Shown piece by piece: positions 60,986 through 64,000 of a stretch of 64,000 nt of DNA; the first letter of the stretch is position 1; each line of letters opens with the position of its first letter. The stretch covers positions 310,001 through 374,000 of the forward strand of contig NZ_JAQKPV010000002.1 of NCBI RefSeq assembly GCF_028200735.1, written 5' to 3'. The notes beneath the pieces were generated by a model. It was given only the letters and a program-made list of their open reading frames with translations, had not been told where the DNA came from and did no database searches. The translations under genes and the position numbers were made by a program. This stretch comes from Streptomyces sp. ACA25. GTDB lineage: Bacteria; Actinomycetota; Actinomycetes; Streptomycetales; Streptomycetaceae.

Positions 60986-61912
60986 TCAGCTCTTCACCGT
61001 GCCGTCGCGCAGACGGTCGATCATGTGCCGAGTCGTCTCGATCGGGCTCTCCTCGGAGAGCTCCCGCGAACGCGCCGGCAGCGCCTCGTTGAGTGCGGCC
61101 ACCTTGTCGTTCCACTCGTCCTGGCCGGCGAAGGGGATCGTCTCACCCACCTGGTGGGCGGGGAACGGGCGGTAGCTGTTCAGGCCATCGCCGTCGGATC
61201 CCCGTACGAGCAGCGGGTCGAGGTAGACCCCTTCACTGTGGATCCGCGTGGTCGTCGAGATGTAGCCGATGTCGAGACCGCACCGTCGCTTGGGGGACGT
61301 GTTCGCCTCCGAGCAGTGCAGCAGATGGGGATGGTGGATCGAAACATCGCCCGGCTGGAGTTCGATCTCCACAATGCCGCGCTTCTCCGCCCACTCCCGC
61401 ACGAGCGTCTCGTCCGAGGCGGAGAACAGCATGTTCGGCTCGTCCGTGCGGATCGACGGCTTGTGCAGCGGCAGGGTGTGACTGCCCGGAATCATCCGCA
61501 GGCAGCCGTTCTCCGTGGTGCTCTCGTCGACGGCCAGCCACACCGTCAGCGCCTCCATCGGACTCAGCGACCAGTACGCGCCGTCCTGGTGCCACAGCAC
61601 GGGTTGTCCGTCGTACGGGGGCTTGCATATGTAGTGGGCGGTGAAGCAGGCCACATCCGGGCCGAGGAAGAACTCCGCGATGTCCACCAGGCGGGGGTCC
61701 GAGACCAGACGTGCCCAGAACGCGTCATTGCGGATAAGGGGGTGGTGGAAGTGCTCAGGACGCAGATCCGGATACTTGTTGGTGAGCCAGTCGACGTGAG
61801 CGCGTGCCTCACTCAGGATCTCTGGTGGCACGACATTGCGGATGATGGAGAAGCCCTGTTCGGCGTATTCCGCCGCAGCCTTCTCCAGAACGCTATCGCC
61901 GAGTTTGTTCAT
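60986..61912 (-). CDS. phytanoyl-CoA dioxygenase (PhyH)-family Fe(II)/2-oxoglutarate hydroxylase
   Basis: A 308-residue non-heme iron oxygenase. Metal ligands: His108 and Asp110 in 'VLWHQDGAYWSL' and His199 in 'HLLHCSEANTSPKRRCGL', whose second Arg would hold 2-oxoglutarate. Other PhyH features are 'EQGFSIIRNVVPPEILSEAR' at the N-terminus and 'ENGCLRMIPGSHTLPLH'. ATG 61912 is preceded by AGAAGGAG. In streptomycete clusters PhyH enzymes often hydroxylate free or carrier-bound amino acids; a hydroxypiperazate or another hydroxylated residue would suit this cluster. It is transcribed alone, divergent from the SARP gene. Confidence 0.9.
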   Translation of the reverse strand: MNKLGDSVLEKAAAEYAEQGFSIIRNVVPPEILSEARAHVDWLTNKYPDLRPEHFHHPLIRNDAFWARLVSDPRLVDIAEFFLGPDVACFTAHYICKPPYDGQPVLWHQDGAYWSLSPMEALTVWLAVDESTTENGCLRMIPGSHTLPLHKPSIRTDEPNMLFSASDETLVREWAEKRGIVEIELQPGDVSIHHPHLLHCSEANTSPKRRCGLDIGYISTTTRIHSEGVYLDPLLVRGSDGDGLNSYRPFPAHQVGETIPFAGQDEWNDKVAALNEALPARSRELSEESPIETTRHMIDRLRDGTVKS

Positions 61913-62884
61913 GCGTCAGCTCCTTCTCAGGGGTGCCAGATACTGCTTGCCGTGCGGAACGAGTACGTGGATCCGCCACTCTCTCCCGACGCCGGCTCCT
62001 GGAATACAGCTCTGGAAACGTAGAGGTGATGCGAAGCAGGGTGTCGACGCGACACCAAAACTGATGCGCAGTCACTGTCGGCCGACAGGGCGTTCCTGCG
62101 AACGGCTCTGCTACCGGTGGAAAACGATTCCAGTGGCTCGTCTGCGTGCACAGAGATCGAGGCTCACACCCCATGACGATCCGCCGGTCCGGGTCACGCC
62201 GGGACAGTCGTGGGAGCACGCCCCGTGCCTTCTCGCCGTTTCCCAGCAGTCCTGTTTTCTGTCCGCCGACAGTCCCATACTCTGTCCGCCGCGCAAGAGG
62301 GTGTCAACGTCCCAAGGGCCTGAAAGCTCTCCGCCGGGACATCACACGTCAAGCATTCCCACAGGCCCCCGCAGCGCCGGGGACATCCCCCGTCGTGATC
62401 GCCCCTGGTGTGCCCGAGGCAGGCCGCAACGCCGTCCGGCGCCCCTGCCCAGAAGCAGCGAAGTCCGTAATTGTGAAAGGCGAGCGCGGAGCGCAACAAC
62501 GAACACGCATTCCCCTTTCCGGCCGGCGGGGGGCCGGTCCGACGGCAACCCGCCCTGTCCCGCCGACGAGACACCGCGAGGCCGCCGGCCACCCCTGCCG
62601 GGCGCTGAGCGGAGCGTCGGCGAAGCGGAGCAGCTCACCCTCTTGCGGAGCCGCGGGGCCGCGGAGCCGCACGACCCGGCGCCCGCGGTGCGTGCACGCC
62701 AGCGAAAGGAATGGGGGCCGTCCGACGAGTCGGTCACGTTCGCCCTTCAGCCGGCCTGGCCGGTCACCTCGGCTGATCGCCGGTGGGGCCGGCTCGGCAC
62801 TCGCGTGAGGAGCAATCAGAGTTTCCACTCGCAAAGACTGTGCAGTGTTGAAGGCCCGCCGAAGGCCCATGGCAGTATCAGCGA
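61913..62884. promoter_or_regulatory. 972-bp divergent control region with several cluster palindromes
   Basis: No gene is supported on either strand. Sites seen: CTGTCGGCCGACAG (62075-62088, perfect palindrome), CTGTCCGCCGACAG (62259-62272) followed by CTGTCCGCCG (62282-62291), and CTGTCCCGCCGACGAGACAC (62555-62574). GTGTCGACGCGACAC (62041-62055) is a further inverted repeat. The concentration of related sites between the PhyH and SARP genes suggests that the regulator concerned acts here in particular, perhaps as control of the SARP gene itself. Confidence 0.6.
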
Positions 62885-64000
62885 GTGCAGATCGGAATGC
62901 TGGGTCCATTCGAGGTTCACGCAGGCGACGGCAGCTTGGTCGACGTGCCGGGCGCGCGGCTGCGCGGACTGTTGATCGCCCTCGCGCTGCAGCCGGGTCA
63001 CGTGGTCCCGAAGGCGTCGCTCGTCGATTGGATCTGGGGTGAGCACCCGCCCTCCGACTCCGCGAACGCCCTGCAGCGCTTGGTTTCCCGGCTGCGGAAG
63101 GTGCTGCCGGACGGTTCGGTCGAGGGGCAGACGGACGGCTATCGGTTGACGGTGGAGCCCGACTGCGTCGACGTCGTGCGGTTCGAACGCCTCGTCATCG
63201 CGGGCCAGGCCCGCAACGAGGACAGTCCCCGTCGGGTACGGCTGCTGCGTGAGGCCCTCGGACTGTGGCGCGGTGCGGCCATGCAGGACGTCGGTCTGCA
63301 GGACAGCGCCGCCTTCGACGCCGCGGTGGTCCGGCTCGAGCGGCTGCGCCTGACCGCCACCGAGGAGCGGGTCGACGCGGAAGTCGCCCTCGGGCGCGGT
63401 GCTGAGGTGATTGCGGAGCTCACCGACCTGGTGGCCGTGCACCCGGTGCGGGAGCGGCTCGTCGCCGCACTGATGCGCGCCCTCGTCGCGGCCGGACGCA
63501 ACAACGAGGCGCTGCAGGCGTACCAGCGGGCGAGGGAGGCTCTGGCCGACTCACTTGGCGTCGACCCCTCACCGGAACTGGCCGCGTTGCACGTCGGGCT
63601 GCTGCGGGGGGAGCTGGGGTGTCGGGAGGAGCCCCGCAGGACCAACCTGCGTGCCGAGCTGACCACCTTCGTCGGCAGGGGCACCGACGTGGCCGCGGTC
63701 CGCGACCTCGTCGCCGAGTACCGGCTCACCACTGTGATCGGGTCGGCCGGCGCAGGGAAGACCAGGCTGGCCACGGAGACCGGGCGCACACTGCTCGATG
63801 ACCTGCCGGACGGGGTCTGGGTTGTGGAGCTCGCCGCCATCGGCACGGACGGCGACGTGGCGCAGTCCACGCTCGCTGCCCTCGGCCTGCGGGACGCCCT
63901 GCTCGGCGGGGCCCCGAACGCGGAGCCGACGGACCGGCTCATCGCCGCGATACGTGAGCGGGAAGCACTGCTGATCCTGGACAACTGCGAGCACGTGATC
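62885..64000 (+). CDS. AfsR/SARP-type activator with NB-ARC domain (3' end cut by window)
   Basis: The visible 372 residues begin with an OmpR-type winged helix ('VQIGMLGPFEVHAGDGSLVDVPGARLRGLLIALAL', 'LQRLVSRLRKVLPDG'). A bacterial transcriptional activation domain follows (about 100-245, ending 'REALADSLGVDPSPELAALHVGLL'). Then comes an NTPase domain with Walker A GSAGAGKT (286-293) and 'LLILDNCEH'. The GTG at 62885 begins the conserved segment. Such regulators switch on secondary-metabolite clusters by binding direct repeats near -35. The C-terminus, perhaps with TPR repeats, is beyond the right edge. Position beside the cluster makes it the probable pathway activator. Confidence 0.92.
   Translation, partial: MQIGMLGPFEVHAGDGSLVDVPGARLRGLLIALALQPGHVVPKASLVDWIWGEHPPSDSANALQRLVSRLRKVLPDGSVEGQTDGYRLTVEPDCVDVVRFERLVIAGQARNEDSPRRVRLLREALGLWRGAAMQDVGLQDSAAFDAAVVRLERLRLTATEERVDAEVALGRGAEVIAELTDLVAVHPVRERLVAALMRALVAAGRNNEALQAYQRAREALADSLGVDPSPELAALHVGLLRGELGCREEPRRTNLRAELTTFVGRGTDVAAVRDLVAEYRLTTVIGSAGAGKTRLATETGRTLLDDLPDGVWVVELAAIGTDGDVAQSTLAALGLRDALLGGAPNAEPTDRLIAAIREREALLILDNCEHVI

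Noticed and set aside
62349..62909. Minus-strand frame of 186 codons between the PhyH and SARP genes
   Set aside because: No family match, overlaps the SARP start and spans several palindromic sites; taken as non-coding control DNA.

Overview
This window looks like a chromosomal segment of a Streptomyces or close relative. Base composition is very GC-rich, nearly all third codon positions are G or C, GTG and TTG starts are frequent, and the gene families are typical of that genus: a Tad pilus locus, a DasR-type chitinase operator, a GTP-dependent PEP carboxykinase, drrAB-type transporters, an LmbU-family regulator and an AfsR/SARP regulator. Both ends cut through genes: TadB on the left and the SARP-type regulator on the right. 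I saw no rRNA, tRNA or CRISPR array.

Layout, left part (1-22.8 kb, mostly chromosomal background). A Tad/Flp pilus operon lies on the minus strand (1-5784). A secreted GH18 chitinase follows, with a DasR-type operator in its promoter (5.9-7.8 kb), then an ABC-2 exporter pair (8.0-9.9 kb). Next is a D-amino-acid or acylated-amino-acid catabolic locus with its own IclR regulator (9.9-15.1 kb). After it come an alanine-type aminotransferase, an isolated ArgJ homologue, PEP carboxykinase, a hemolysin III-like membrane protein and a DUF255 thioredoxin-fold protein.

Accessory part (22.9-64 kb). An LmbU-family regulator, an eroded IS1380-type transposase, a lone IS701-type transposase gene and a dimethylargininase-like gene lead into a hybrid PKS/NRPS biosynthetic cluster. 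On the minus strand, in order of transcription, it encodes: a free peptidyl carrier protein, a P450, a thioesterase-fold protein with a Cys nucleophile, a KSQ loading PKS, three extension PKSs, a C-A-PCP NRPS module whose A domain looks dead, an ornithine-type N-hydroxylase and a normal type II thioesterase. On the far side are two Fe(II)/2-oxoglutarate hydroxylases (proline-3-hydroxylase-like and PhyH-like), a ribbon-helix-helix/DUF4097/ABC-transporter operon and the SARP regulator.

How it may work together. Domain logic gives a propionyl starter, then an unusual alkylmalonyl unit reduced to an alcohol, then a fully reduced malonyl unit, then an unreduced methylmalonyl unit. The product would be a 7-hydroxy-6-alkyl-2-methyl-3-oxononanoyl chain, which can close to a tetrahydropyran hemiketal. 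This is the acyl side chain of the azinothricin/polyoxypeptin/aurantimycin hexadepsipeptides. The PCP/P450/Cys-thioesterase trio plus the dead A domain suggests that a beta-hydroxy amino acid (beta-hydroxyleucine by analogy) is made on the free PCP and shuttled onto the NRPS. The N-hydroxylase would start piperazic acid synthesis. The remaining NRPS genes, the free-standing A domain, the piperazate synthase and the extender-unit reductase are not in view and would be expected beyond the right edge.

Two regulatory patterns stand out. A palindrome close to CTGTCCCGCCGACAGGACAG recurs in intergenic regions of the cluster (31.07, 34.50, 55.80 and 62.56 kb, with shorter relatives nearby), and I did not see it in the left flank. 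TGGTGCCA boxes at 11-bp steps lie upstream of both DUF4097 genes, one at each side of the cluster.
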